From Bacillota bacterium (GTDB taxonomy: Bacteria > Bacillota > Clostridia > Lachnospirales > Lachnospiraceae), in the NCBI GenBank assembly GCA_029226935.1, contig JAQXYZ010000072.1:124001-188000 (forward strand): DNA of 64,000 nt, read 5' to 3'. A model generated the notes under the pieces. The model had not been told where the DNA came from. It did no database searches and saw nothing but the letters and a program-made list of their open reading frames with translations. Positions 18,348 to 28,129 of this stretch are shown in pieces. Positions within the stretch are counted from its first letter, which is position 1, and every line of letters begins with the position of its first letter. Made by a program: the position numbers and the translations under genes.

Positions 18348-21041
18348 ATGGCTGGCTATGTATTTAGTGATGATAAGGGAACCTTTTGCTTAAAGCAGCC
18401 TGAGAATACAGGCTATTTATATTTCCCTGTTGCAAGCGAGCAGGGACTTAAAAGTGTGGTCACACCACTTCTCGGAGGAGATGCCAAGACGGATCAAAAT
18501 CATTTTTTGATGCAGCCCGTTAGTGCGGAAGAACTACATAACAATAAAAGTACCAGAAATTTCTGGTGCCATATAGATGGGAAGGGAGTTTGGTCTGCCA
18601 CGGGAGCAAGTGCTGAAGCAGCGTACAAAAGGGCATCCGGTCAGGCAGAGAGAAGTGAACTTAAGGCAGGGCTCATGTGGCATCAAATGAGAAGAGAGTC
18701 TCTGGATTATGGTCTTTCCTCTGAAATTTTAAATTTTGTTCCGGTAGAGGAAAATGTTGAGATTATGCAGATTACAATTACGAATACCGGAAAGGAAACA
18801 ACGACCTTTACACCTTATGGAGCAATTCCGATTTATGGGCGCAGCGCAGATAACATCAGGGATCACAGACATGTAACGAGTCTTCTCCATAGAATTAAAG
18901 TTACAGAGAACAGTGTGGTCGTAAAGCCAACGCTTTCCTTTGATGAAAGAGGGCATCAGCAGAATTATACGACTTACTATGTTTCGGGGATCACGGGAGA
19001 AGGAGATGCGCCTGAAAGCTTCTATCCCTGCGTGGGTGACTTTATCGGAGAGGGGGGCAGCTATGACTGTCCCGGTGCTGTCTATGAGGGGAATCAGGGA
19101 GTAGATGCCGGAACTTGCATAGATGGGTATGAGGCAGTGGGAGCAATGCGCTTTTCAAGAATAAGCTTGAAACCGGGCGAAAAAGCTGTTTATATTCTGC
19201 TTGCGGGACTTTCAGAAGATGAAAGGTGTTATGAAAAGACCTTGAAGTCTTTTGGAAGCAGAGAACAGGTGCAAAGAGCATATGCAGAAACTGTGCAATA
19301 TTGGAAAAAGAAGCTAAATGTGTATTATCATACAAATGATCCTATCTTTGATAATTTTATGTGCTGGGTAAGCTTTCAGCCTATGCTTCGAAGAATTTAC
19401 GGCTGCTCCTTCCTGCCACATCATGATTATGGAAAAGGTGGCAGAGGCTGGAGGGATTTATGGCAGGATTGCCTTGCACTGCTGATCATGAACCCGGAAG
19501 GGGTTAAGGAAATGCTCCTTGCCAACTTTGGCGGTGTGAGAATGGACGGAAGCAATGCAACAATCATTGGTTCCAGACAGGGAGAGTTCATTGCAGATAG
19601 AAATAACATTACAAGAGTATGGATGGATCATGGAGTATGGCCGCTGATGACGACAGCACTCTATATCGATCAGACAGGCGATCTGGCATTCCTTCTTAAG
19701 GAAAATACTTTCTTTAAGGATAAACAAATCGGAAGAGGAACCGGGATAGATACGCAGTTTAAAGAAGGTGATAAGCCGATACAGAAGGATGCACAGGGAA
19801 GAGACTATTTCGGAAGTGTTTTGGAGCATCTTCTGGTACAGAATTTGACATGCTTCTATGAAGTGGGCGAGCATAATCACATGAGGCTCAGGGGAGCTGA
19901 CTGGAATGATGCACTTGATATGGCACCCGAGCGGGGAGAAAGCGTGGCATTTACAGCAGCTTATGCGGGAAATATGGAAACCCTGGCTGATTTGATTGAG
20001 AGCCTTAAGGCAGAGAGAAATTTGCAAACCGTAGAAATTGCCGAGGAGATGGAACCACTGTTTGTAGATGACAGAGCACTTTATGACAGTATTGAGAAGA
20101 AGAAGGAACTGCTTGAAGCTTATTGTGCTTCCTGTAGTCATATTATTTCCGGTAAAAAGGCATATCTTCCTGTGGAAAATGTAATAGAGAGCCTGAGAAA
20201 TAAAGCCGCATGGTTAAAGGAACATATTCGTAAGACAGAGTGGATTAAGGATGGAGAAGATGGCTGGTTTAACAGCTACTATGATAATCATGGCAGAGCG
20301 GTGGAAGGACTGACCTCAGTGGGAGCACGCATGATGCTGACAGGACAGGTATTTACCATTATGTCCGGGACAGCAGAAGATAAACAGATTGCCGGAATCG
20401 TAAACAGTGCGGACAAATATTTGTATAAGAAGGAAGTGGGCGGCTACCGATTAAATACAGATTTTAAAGAAGTAAAGATGGATCTGGGAAGAATGTTTGG
20501 ATTTGCCTACGGACATAAGGAAAATGGTGCAGTGTTCTCTCATATGACCACCATGTATGCAAATGCACTTTACAGACGTGGATTTGTAAAGGAAGGATAT
20601 AAAGCGCTGCATACCCTGTTTACACATGCCTCTGATTTTGAAGTGAGCCGGATTTATCCGGGAATACCAGAGTATTTTGATGGAGCAGGCAGAGGAATGT
20701 ATCATTATCTGACCGGTGCAGCAAGCTGGTATATGATGACAGTTATTAATGAGATGTTCGGAGTAAAAGGAAAGATGGGAGCCTTATGTTTGGAGCCTAA
20801 GCTTTTGGCGGAACAGTTTGATGAACAGGGATGTGCCAGACTGAGCCTTTGGTTCAACCGACATCAGTGGAATGTTATTTATGTAAATCATGAACGCAGG
20901 GAATATGGAAATTATCAAATCGGAGAAGTGTTCATGGACGGCAAAAAAATTGACATGCAGGGAAATGTGGCAGTCAGCGCAGATGGGATTAGGAAACTAA
21001 ATGAAACAGTACCGCACGAAATTATTGTGGAACTGATATAA
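18348..21041 (+). CDS. GH94 family glycoside phosphorylase (disaccharide phosphorylase; laminaribiose phosphorylase is one candidate)
   Basis: GH94-type motifs GGRGWRDLWQDCLALL, RLRGADWNDALDMAPERGESVAF, PGIPEYFDGAGRGMYHYLTGAASWYM; no signal peptide. Confidence 0.8.
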   Translation: MAGYVFSDDKGTFCLKQPENTGYLYFPVASEQGLKSVVTPLLGGDAKTDQNHFLMQPVSAEELHNNKSTRNFWCHIDGKGVWSATGASAEAAYKRASGQAERSELKAGLMWHQMRRESLDYGLSSEILNFVPVEENVEIMQITITNTGKETTTFTPYGAIPIYGRSADNIRDHRHVTSLLHRIKVTENSVVVKPTLSFDERGHQQNYTTYYVSGITGEGDAPESFYPCVGDFIGEGGSYDCPGAVYEGNQGVDAGTCIDGYEAVGAMRFSRISLKPGEKAVYILLAGLSEDERCYEKTLKSFGSREQVQRAYAETVQYWKKKLNVYYHTNDPIFDNFMCWVSFQPMLRRIYGCSFLPHHDYGKGGRGWRDLWQDCLALLIMNPEGVKEMLLANFGGVRMDGSNATIIGSRQGEFIADRNNITRVWMDHGVWPLMTTALYIDQTGDLAFLLKENTFFKDKQIGRGTGIDTQFKEGDKPIQKDAQGRDYFGSVLEHLLVQNLTCFYEVGEHNHMRLRGADWNDALDMAPERGESVAFTAAYAGNMETLADLIESLKAERNLQTVEIAEEMEPLFVDDRALYDSIEKKKELLEAYCASCSHIISGKKAYLPVENVIESLRNKAAWLKEHIRKTEWIKDGEDGWFNSYYDNHGRAVEGLTSVGARMMLTGQVFTIMSGTAEDKQIAGIVNSADKYLYKKEVGGYRLNTDFKEVKMDLGRMFGFAYGHKENGAVFSHMTTMYANALYRRGFVKEGYKALHTLFTHASDFEVSRIYPGIPEYFDGAGRGMYHYLTGAASWYMMTVINEMFGVKGKMGALCLEPKLLAEQFDEQGCARLSLWFNRHQWNVIYVNHERREYGNYQIGEVFMDGKKIDMQGNVAVSADGIRKLNETVPHEIIVELI

Positions 21042-21051
21042 GGAGGAAATG

Positions 21052-24000
21052 ATGAGACAGGCAACTTTTACAATTGAAGGATATGAAAAAAAAGCACCAT
21101 TTGCAGGATTCCTTCCGGGTCTTTCCGGAATCCATGGGACTCCCATCTGGTGCTACTATGTCAATCGGGGACAATGTATTTCCAGCTTCGGTATTGAGGA
21201 TAAAGATCATGCCATTATGGAATTTTTCCCCGCACATCAGGCTTATCAGAATACAGCAGTCAACGGTTTCCGCACGTTTATAAAGCTAAATGGCGAGTAT
21301 ATGGAGCTGTTTCGGGATGAAGAAACCACAAAAAAAATGAATGTTGAAATGAACGGTCTTTCCATTGAAGAGACAGACGAAATTCATGGTCTTCACACAA
21401 GGATAGATTATTTTACACTTCCGGGAGAAAAGACCGGTGCACTGGTGAGAAAGCTTACAATTAAAAATGTAAGGAAAGAGAAGGCACTGCTTCAGGTTCT
21501 GGATGGAATGCCTGCAATTATTCCTTATGGTGTTGATATGACCAGTTTAAAGGAAATGGGACAGACAATTATGGCATGGATGCAGACAGAAGATTTAGAG
21601 AGCAGAGTGCCATATTTCAGAGTGAGGGCAAGTACCGTGGATACAGCGACCGTAACCCCTGTGCTTGGAGGAAATTACGGATTTGCCTGTGATGAACAGG
21701 GCAGCAAAAAACAGGTAATTGCAGATCCCTCACTGGTTTTTGGCTATGACAGTTCTTTAGACAAGGCAGTTGGTTTTAGAGATAGCAAATTTGCAGATCT
21801 GCTTGTGGCTGAGCAAATGACAGCTAACCAGTATCCCTGTTGCTTTTTTGCAGAGGAAAAGGATCTTGACAGCCAGGAGAGCCTTATTCTGTATGAAATG
21901 ATTGGTCAGGTTTCGGATAAATCATTGCTAAAACGTTTTTTGGATATTCCAATGGATGCTGCTTACTTTGAGGGGAAGAGGAAAGAGGCAGACTCACTTC
22001 CCCTAGAGCTGTGCAGCGTGATTGAAACTAAGACAGCAGTACCGGATTTTGATGCGTACAGCGCTTATACATATATGGACAATGTTCTTCGCGGGGGATA
22101 TCCAATCAAACTGCCGGGCGATAAGATTTTCCATGTGTATTCCAGAAAACATGGAGATTTGGAGAGAGATTATAACTATTTTCGTATGTCGCCGGAATTT
22201 TATTCTCAGGGAAACGGTAATTTCAGGGATGTAAATCAAAACAGAAGATGTGAACCCTTCTTTACACCTTATGTAGGTGCGGAAAGCATTATTAAGTTTT
22301 TCAGTCTGATTCAGATTGATGGTTATAATCCGCTTGCAATTGAAAAGGTAACATATACATTATCCGAAGAAAAGGCAGGAGACATTTTTGATCCCTTGTC
22401 GCAGGAAAAAAAGGAAGAGCTGCTTTCCTTCCTTGCAAAGCCGTTTACCCCCGGCGCCTTCTTTAGTAAACTTGATGAAATTGGCATAGAGGATGTAGAA
22501 GAGGAGGAGGAATATTTTGCAAAGGTAATAGAACAGGCACAGGATACCATCAATGCAGATTTTGGAGAGGGGTACTGGAGTGATCATTGGACTTATAATC
22601 TTGATTTGATAGAGAACTATTTAAGCGTATTTCCTGAGCAGGAGGAAAAGCTTCTTTTCCACACGCCCGTTACTTATTACCGCACACAGGTGCCGATTCT
22701 GCCCAGAAGAAAACGTTATGCAAAGACAGAGAACGGAATAAGGCAGTATCATTTCCTGGATGAGGATAAAAAGCTTGACGGCAGAGAAAAGCTCCTTAAA
22801 GATATGTTTGGCAAGGGAAAGGTTGTAGAAACAACTTTGATTGAAAAGTTGATTGTGCTTTGTGTTACCAAATATGCCGCATTGGATGCTTATGCGATGG
22901 GCGTGGAGATGGAAGGTGGAAAACCCGGCTGGTATGACGCATTGAACGGAATGCCGGGATTATTCGGTTCCTCTATGGCAGAAACATATGAGCTTGCCAG
23001 AATACTTGCTTACACAATTGATATTTTAGAGAAATATAGTGCCAGTATTGAACTGCTGGCTGAAGTGGCACAGCTTGTACGCCAGATGAATACCATTACC
23101 TTAGACTGCATGAATGATATTGTAAGAGATACAGAGTTGATGGAATTCTGGAACCGCAGGAATGATGTTAAGGAAAAATATTGGGACAAAACCTTTCAGG
23201 GAATCAGCGGTGCCAGAGAGGAAATATCGACACAGGAAATTCTTGATGCCTTGGTGCACATGCAGGCGGTGGTTACGCATGGAATTAACAAGGCCTGTGC
23301 AATTGAAAATAGCGTTTGTCCTACCTACTTTACCTATGAGGTAAAGGAATTTACCGAGGATGAAGATGGTATTTATCCAGAGCACTTTGAAATAAAGATG
23401 GTTCCTCTGTTTCTGGAAGGACCGGTACGTTTTTTGAAGCTTGATAATGACAGAGAAGTGAAACAGGCTCTGTATCAAAATGTAAAGAAAAGCGGTATTT
23501 ATGACAGTAAACTGGAGATGTACAAGGTAAATGCTTCCTTAAAAGATGCCTCCTATGAACTGGGTAGAGCAAAGGCATTTACACCGGGATGGCTTGAGAA
23601 TGAATCTATCTGGCTGCATATGGAATACAAATATTTACTGGAACTTCTAAAATCGGGGATGTATCAGGAGTTCGCCAAAGATTTCCATAGTGCGGCAATC
23701 CCATTCCTTGATCCGGAGTCTTACGGAAGAAGCATTTACGAAAATTCTTCCTTCCTTGCCAGTTCGGCAAATCCCAATCCGGCATATCACGGACGGGGAT
23801 TTGTGGCAAGGCTTTCAGGGTCTACAGTGGAATTTCTTCAGATGTGGATTCTGATGATGTTTGGAAATCTGTTTTCCTATGAGAACGGGGAACTGAAAGC
23901 AGTTTTTGCTCCGGTTTTACCTGCATATCTGGTTGGAGAAGAAAGGCATGTTGAAGCAATGCTGCTTGGGAAAACAAAAGTAATCTATGATATGGAAGAA

Positions 24001-24159
24001 ACAAGGGATTATTTTCCGGAAACCTACAAGATTATTTCCATGGAGCTGCTTTATCATGATGGAAGTATCTACAGAACTACACAGGGAGTTCTTATTGGGG
24101 CAATAGCAGAGGACTTGCGGAATGGAAAGATTCGCGAAATAAAAATATCACTTTGTTAA
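21052..24159 (+). CDS. GH94-related (clan GH-Q-like) large phosphorylase-like protein
   Basis: 1035-1036 aa, NFRDVNQNRRCEPFFTPYVGAESIIKFFSLIQIDGYNPL, GKPGWYDALNGMPGLFGSSMAETYEL, GRGFVARLSGSTVEFLQMW; AGGAGG RBS overlaps the end of the preceding gene; no signal peptide. Confidence 0.65.
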   Translation: MRQATFTIEGYEKKAPFAGFLPGLSGIHGTPIWCYYVNRGQCISSFGIEDKDHAIMEFFPAHQAYQNTAVNGFRTFIKLNGEYMELFRDEETTKKMNVEMNGLSIEETDEIHGLHTRIDYFTLPGEKTGALVRKLTIKNVRKEKALLQVLDGMPAIIPYGVDMTSLKEMGQTIMAWMQTEDLESRVPYFRVRASTVDTATVTPVLGGNYGFACDEQGSKKQVIADPSLVFGYDSSLDKAVGFRDSKFADLLVAEQMTANQYPCCFFAEEKDLDSQESLILYEMIGQVSDKSLLKRFLDIPMDAAYFEGKRKEADSLPLELCSVIETKTAVPDFDAYSAYTYMDNVLRGGYPIKLPGDKIFHVYSRKHGDLERDYNYFRMSPEFYSQGNGNFRDVNQNRRCEPFFTPYVGAESIIKFFSLIQIDGYNPLAIEKVTYTLSEEKAGDIFDPLSQEKKEELLSFLAKPFTPGAFFSKLDEIGIEDVEEEEEYFAKVIEQAQDTINADFGEGYWSDHWTYNLDLIENYLSVFPEQEEKLLFHTPVTYYRTQVPILPRRKRYAKTENGIRQYHFLDEDKKLDGREKLLKDMFGKGKVVETTLIEKLIVLCVTKYAALDAYAMGVEMEGGKPGWYDALNGMPGLFGSSMAETYELARILAYTIDILEKYSASIELLAEVAQLVRQMNTITLDCMNDIVRDTELMEFWNRRNDVKEKYWDKTFQGISGAREEISTQEILDALVHMQAVVTHGINKACAIENSVCPTYFTYEVKEFTEDEDGIYPEHFEIKMVPLFLEGPVRFLKLDNDREVKQALYQNVKKSGIYDSKLEMYKVNASLKDASYELGRAKAFTPGWLENESIWLHMEYKYLLELLKSGMYQEFAKDFHSAAIPFLDPESYGRSIYENSSFLASSANPNPAYHGRGFVARLSGSTVEFLQMWILMMFGNLFSYENGELKAVFAPVLPAYLVGEERHVEAMLLGKTKVIYDMEETRDYFPETYKIISMELLYHDGSIYRTTQGVLIGAIAEDLRNGKIREIKISLC

Positions 24160-24201
24160 GGGATAAAAAGTATTACGCAAAAAGGAGAACTGGAACTGGA
24201 A

Positions 24202-25545
24202 ATGGAAATGGAAATGGTAAAAGTCATTACCACCGATTATGAAAAACAGGAATACTGGAAGACTGAAGAACGAAGCATGGAGGAGATTAATGACTGCATG
24301 CATGTACTAAATCTGTATCCTGAATTGACAGTGCAGACGATAGAAGGATTTGGTGGTGCCTTTACGGAGGCGGCAGCTGTAAGTTTTGAAAGTTTAAATG
24401 AAAAATCTAAGGAAGAATTTCTCGAAGGATATTTTGGAAACGATGGCTTGCGTTATACCATGGGGCGTATGCACATGAACAGCTGCGATTTTGCTCTTGG
24501 CAATTATACCTATGTGGAAGAGGGAGATGATACACTTACAAGCTTTGATGTGTCCCATGACCAAAAGACAATTTTCCCATTGATCAAAAGTGCAATGAAC
24601 CGGGCTGGACAGGAACTTTCAATGTTATTGTCACCTTGGTCACCTCCAGCATATATGAAAACGAATGCAGAGATGAATAACGGAGGTAAGCTTAAGGAAT
24701 CTTACTATAAGCTGTGGGCAGAATACTATGCAAAATATATTTTGGCATGTAAGAAGGAGGGAATTCAGATTAAATATCTGACAGTACAGAATGAACCTGC
24801 CGCAACGCAAACTTGGGATTCCTGTGTTTATACAGCCAGAGAAGAAGGAATTTTTGCATCGGATTATCTGATACCTGCTCTTGAAAAGGCTGGACTTTCA
24901 GAGATACAGGTGTTTATCTGGGATCACAATAAGGAAGCAATGTATGAAAGGGCGAAGGAAAGCTTTGAGGTGCCCGGATGCAGGGATAAAGTGTCAGGGG
25001 TGGCAATGCACTGGTATACGGGAGATCACTTTGATGCAATTTGTGCGGTAAAACGTGCATTCCCTGAAAAAAAGGTTTTTTTTACGGAGGGCTGTGTAGA
25101 GTATTCCAGATTTGCAGATTCAGGGGAAGTACAGAAGGCGGAAATGTATGCTCATGACATGCTGGGAAATTTAAAGGCAGGTGTGGAAGCATTTCTGGAT
25201 TGGAACCTGCTGCTTGACGAAAAGGGTGGTCCCAACCATGTGGGAAATTTTTGTGCAGCACCTATGATGTGTGACGGTAAGGGTGGTTTGACCAAAAGAC
25301 TTTCCTATTACTATATAGGACATTTTAGCAGGTACATTAAGCCCGGTGCGAAACAGATCATGACTACATGCTATACGGATGCTGTGAAAGTTTTAGCATT
25401 CCTGAACACAGATGGAGAGCGTGTTGTGGTTATTTTGAACAAAGGAGATAGGGATGTTCAGCTTTCAATTAGAGAAAATGGCAACGGAACTTATATAAAT
25501 TCAGGTGCACATTCAATTATGACTGTATGTTTTGTAAAAAAATAA
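24202..25545 (+). CDS. GH30 family glycosidase, cytoplasmic
   Basis: TIEGFGGAFTEAAAVSFESLNEKSKEEFL, LSPWSPPAYMKTNAEMNNGGKL, LTVQNEPAATQTWDSC, KKVFFTEGCVEYS; no signal peptide. Confidence 0.88.
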   Translation: MEMEMVKVITTDYEKQEYWKTEERSMEEINDCMHVLNLYPELTVQTIEGFGGAFTEAAAVSFESLNEKSKEEFLEGYFGNDGLRYTMGRMHMNSCDFALGNYTYVEEGDDTLTSFDVSHDQKTIFPLIKSAMNRAGQELSMLLSPWSPPAYMKTNAEMNNGGKLKESYYKLWAEYYAKYILACKKEGIQIKYLTVQNEPAATQTWDSCVYTAREEGIFASDYLIPALEKAGLSEIQVFIWDHNKEAMYERAKESFEVPGCRDKVSGVAMHWYTGDHFDAICAVKRAFPEKKVFFTEGCVEYSRFADSGEVQKAEMYAHDMLGNLKAGVEAFLDWNLLLDEKGGPNHVGNFCAAPMMCDGKGGLTKRLSYYYIGHFSRYIKPGAKQIMTTCYTDAVKVLAFLNTDGERVVVILNKGDRDVQLSIRENGNGTYINSGAHSIMTVCFVKK

Positions 25546-25590
25546 CACCTTTTTAAAAAAAGAGTAATTATATCGGTACAAGTCTAAAAG

Positions 25591-25596
25591 TATAAT
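25591..25596 (+). promoter_or_regulatory. Possible -10 element of ABC importer operon
   Basis: TATAAT ~53 bp upstream of the SBP start with no good -35 at 16-18 bp spacing. Confidence 0.35.
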
Positions 25597-25649
25597 GAAA
25601 TTACAAACAAGGGAACAGGAAATGTTTCTAAAAAATAGGAGGATAAATT

Positions 25650-27119
25650 ATGAAACTTAAAAAGTTAACAGCATTATTGTTAGCAGGCGTGATGACTCTT
25701 TCACTTGCAGCTTGTGGAAACAGTAGCAGCACAACATCTGAAAGCACTTCTGCAAAAGAAGAGACAGCAGGCAGCAGTGAAGAAGCAGCAACAACAGAAG
25801 AAGCAGCAACAACAGAAGAAGCAACTGGCGAGTTGAGCGGCAAATTAACAATTTGGACATTAGCAGCTGACCTTGAGCAGTTTGCTGACAAGTTCAAAGA
25901 AGCAAATCCCGGTGTTGAAACAGAAGTAGTAGTTATTGCACCTGGCGATTATCCTACCAAGGTTGAAACCGCTTTACTTGGTGGAGATGACAGCGTTGAC
26001 ATTATCGTAGGCGAACCTAAGATGCTTAAATCCATGTATGAAGCAGAATTCTTTGCAAGTCTGGATGACTTTGGTGCCAAGGATTATGAAGGTCAGATCG
26101 TTGATTACGTTTGGGAAGTAGGTCAGGATGACGAAGGTATCCAGAGAGCAATTTCTTATCAGATTACACCCATCGGTTTTTATTATAGAAGAGATATCGC
26201 AGACAAGGTATTCGGTTACTCTGATCCCGAATCTGTTGGCAAACTGTTCGCTGACTATGATACCATCATTGAAACCGGTAAAACCTTGAAGGATGCAGGC
26301 TATAGAATTTTTGCTTCCGATGCTGAAACACAGCATTTCAAAGGTCAGAGTTCATGGGTTGTTGATGGCGTATTAAATGTTGATCCACAGAGATATGAAT
26401 TTATGGATTTGGCTGTTGAATTATATACACAGGATTTAACAGCTTATGCAGCACAGTGGACAGCACCTTGGTATCAGGCTATGAGCGGTCCCGTTCCGAT
26501 TCTGAATGCGGATGTTATGTGGGGTGACTGGACAGAAGATGAAAACGGTGAAGCAGCACTGAACGTTTGGGATGCTGAAAACTTCAATGCCAATGTTGAT
26601 AAATATTCCAATGAAACAGCAGAAGTATTTGCATTTGGTCTGCCTGCATGGGGTGTGCTTACTCTTAGAGATAACGTAGGTGATACTGCCGGACTTTGGG
26701 GCGTATGTTCCGGTCCTGCTTATGGATATGATGGTGGTACTTATATCGGTATCAGCGAGCTTTCCAAGAATAAAGAACTTGCATGGGAATTTGTAAAGTT
26801 CTGTACACTGAATGAAGACACCGCTGACTGGTGGATTGAAGCATCTCAGGGCGATACTGTATCTTTGGTTTCTGCACTTGACAAGCATGCAGAAGATGCA
26901 AACGAAACATACGGCGGACAGCAGCTGTATAAGTTCTGGTTAGAGCAGGCAAAGGGTATCAATTTATCTAATGTAACTGAGTACGATACAGCCATTGACG
27001 CTGCATGGAGCAACGCAATCAATGCTGTTAAGACAGGGGAAAAGACTAAGGATGCAGCGATTGAAGGATTTTATGATGAAGTAGCTGCTACATATCCTGA
27101 TCTTGAAATTAACAGATAA
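25650..27119 (+). CDS. ABC transporter sugar-binding lipoprotein
   Basis: Lipoprotein signal MKLKKLTALLLAGVMTLSLAACGNSS; SBP_bac_1-type fold (GKLTIWTLAADLEQFADKFKEANPGVETEVVVIAPGDYPTKVETALLGG); followed by MalF/MalG-type permeases. Confidence 0.92.
   Translation: MKLKKLTALLLAGVMTLSLAACGNSSSTTSESTSAKEETAGSSEEAATTEEAATTEEATGELSGKLTIWTLAADLEQFADKFKEANPGVETEVVVIAPGDYPTKVETALLGGDDSVDIIVGEPKMLKSMYEAEFFASLDDFGAKDYEGQIVDYVWEVGQDDEGIQRAISYQITPIGFYYRRDIADKVFGYSDPESVGKLFADYDTIIETGKTLKDAGYRIFASDAETQHFKGQSSWVVDGVLNVDPQRYEFMDLAVELYTQDLTAYAAQWTAPWYQAMSGPVPILNADVMWGDWTEDENGEAALNVWDAENFNANVDKYSNETAEVFAFGLPAWGVLTLRDNVGDTAGLWGVCSGPAYGYDGGTYIGISELSKNKELAWEFVKFCTLNEDTADWWIEASQGDTVSLVSALDKHAEDANETYGGQQLYKFWLEQAKGINLSNVTEYDTAIDAAWSNAINAVKTGEKTKDAAIEGFYDEVAATYPDLEINR
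25779..25826 (+). repeat. In-frame 18-bp tandem repeat in lipoprotein linker
   Basis: GAAGAAGCAGCAACAACA x2 perfect plus partial third copy, encoding EEAATT EEAATT EEAT. Confidence 0.9.
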
Positions 27120-27129
27120 ATAAAGTATG

Positions 27130-27156
27130 GAGTGAAGGGCTAATAACCCTTCACTC
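27130..27156 (+). other. Intercistronic hairpin between SBP and permease genes
   Basis: GAGTGAAGGG ctaataa CCCTTCACTC, perfect 10-bp stem, no T tract. Confidence 0.75.
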
Positions 27157-27208
27157 TGATTTGAGGAGATTTTCTCGTTTTTAATAACCATCAATGGAGG
27201 TAATGCAT

Positions 27209-28126
27209 ATGGCTGGGAGTAATACTGTGGCAAGAACCAGAAAAAGAAATTATAATAATATGGCGTATTTGTTCGTAATGCCCTTCGTTGTAGTTTTTCT
27301 TGTTTTCAGTGTTTATCCTGTATTTCGTACCCTACAGCTTTCTTTCGCTAACTATAAAGGGTTTGGGGATATTGATTATGTGGGATTTAAAAATTACATA
27401 CGTGTGTTACAGGATAAATATTTCTGGACAGCTTTGCTGAATACGATAAAAATCTGGAGCTTAAACATTGTGCTGCAGCTTGGAATGGCTTTTCTGCTGA
27501 CAATCGTATTTAGCGATATCAAGTATAAGATAAAAGGTCTTGGGTTTTTTAGGGCGGTATATTATCTGCCAAATATCATTGCAGCTACTTCTGTTGCATT
27601 TCTGTTTAAGACATTGCTTGACTGGCGATATGGTACCATTAACCAGATTTTAGCTAAATTTGGTGTGGATCAGCCCATTAACTGGTTGGGACAGCCATTT
27701 ACAGCCAGATTGTCAATTTCATTAATTCAGACATGGATGTGGTTTGGCAACTCCTTCATTATGCTGATGGCGGGGGTACAGGGGATTAATAAAGATTACT
27801 TTGAGGCAGCAGCTATTGATGGGGCAGGGCGCTGGAAAAGATTTTTCTACATTACATTACCGTTGCTTCGTCCGATTCTGTTATATGTAACTATTACATC
27901 GTTGATCGGAGGTATTCAGATGTTTGACCTTCCGTTCCTGATCGGTACAGTAAACGGAGAACCGCTTGGCGCTACACAGACTGCGATTATGTATTTGTAT
28001 AAATATGGATTTGCCAGCAGACCGAAGCAGGTTGGTTATGCTTCTGCAATTGCATATACATTGTTCCTTTTGATTTTAATCATATCCCTGATACAGTTTA
28101 AAGTGATGAATAGAAAGGAGGACTAA
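27209..28126 (+). CDS. Sugar ABC transporter permease (MalF-type)
   Basis: Multiple TMs and EAA motif YFEAAAIDGAGRWKRFFYITLPLLRPI. Confidence 0.93.
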   Translation: MAGSNTVARTRKRNYNNMAYLFVMPFVVVFLVFSVYPVFRTLQLSFANYKGFGDIDYVGFKNYIRVLQDKYFWTALLNTIKIWSLNIVLQLGMAFLLTIVFSDIKYKIKGLGFFRAVYYLPNIIAATSVAFLFKTLLDWRYGTINQILAKFGVDQPINWLGQPFTARLSISLIQTWMWFGNSFIMLMAGVQGINKDYFEAAAIDGAGRWKRFFYITLPLLRPILLYVTITSLIGGIQMFDLPFLIGTVNGEPLGATQTAIMYLYKYGFASRPKQVGYASAIAYTLFLLILIISLIQFKVMNRKED

Positions 28127-28129
28127 AGT

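Noticed and set aside
19458-20141. 227-aa minus-strand ORF
   Set aside because: Antisense to the GH94 gene; no recognisable domain, low-complexity Cys/Leu/Ser composition.
25657-25860. Poly-Leu minus-strand ORF
   Set aside because: Antisense of the GCA/ACA/GAA repeat in the SBP linker; artefact of the minisatellite.
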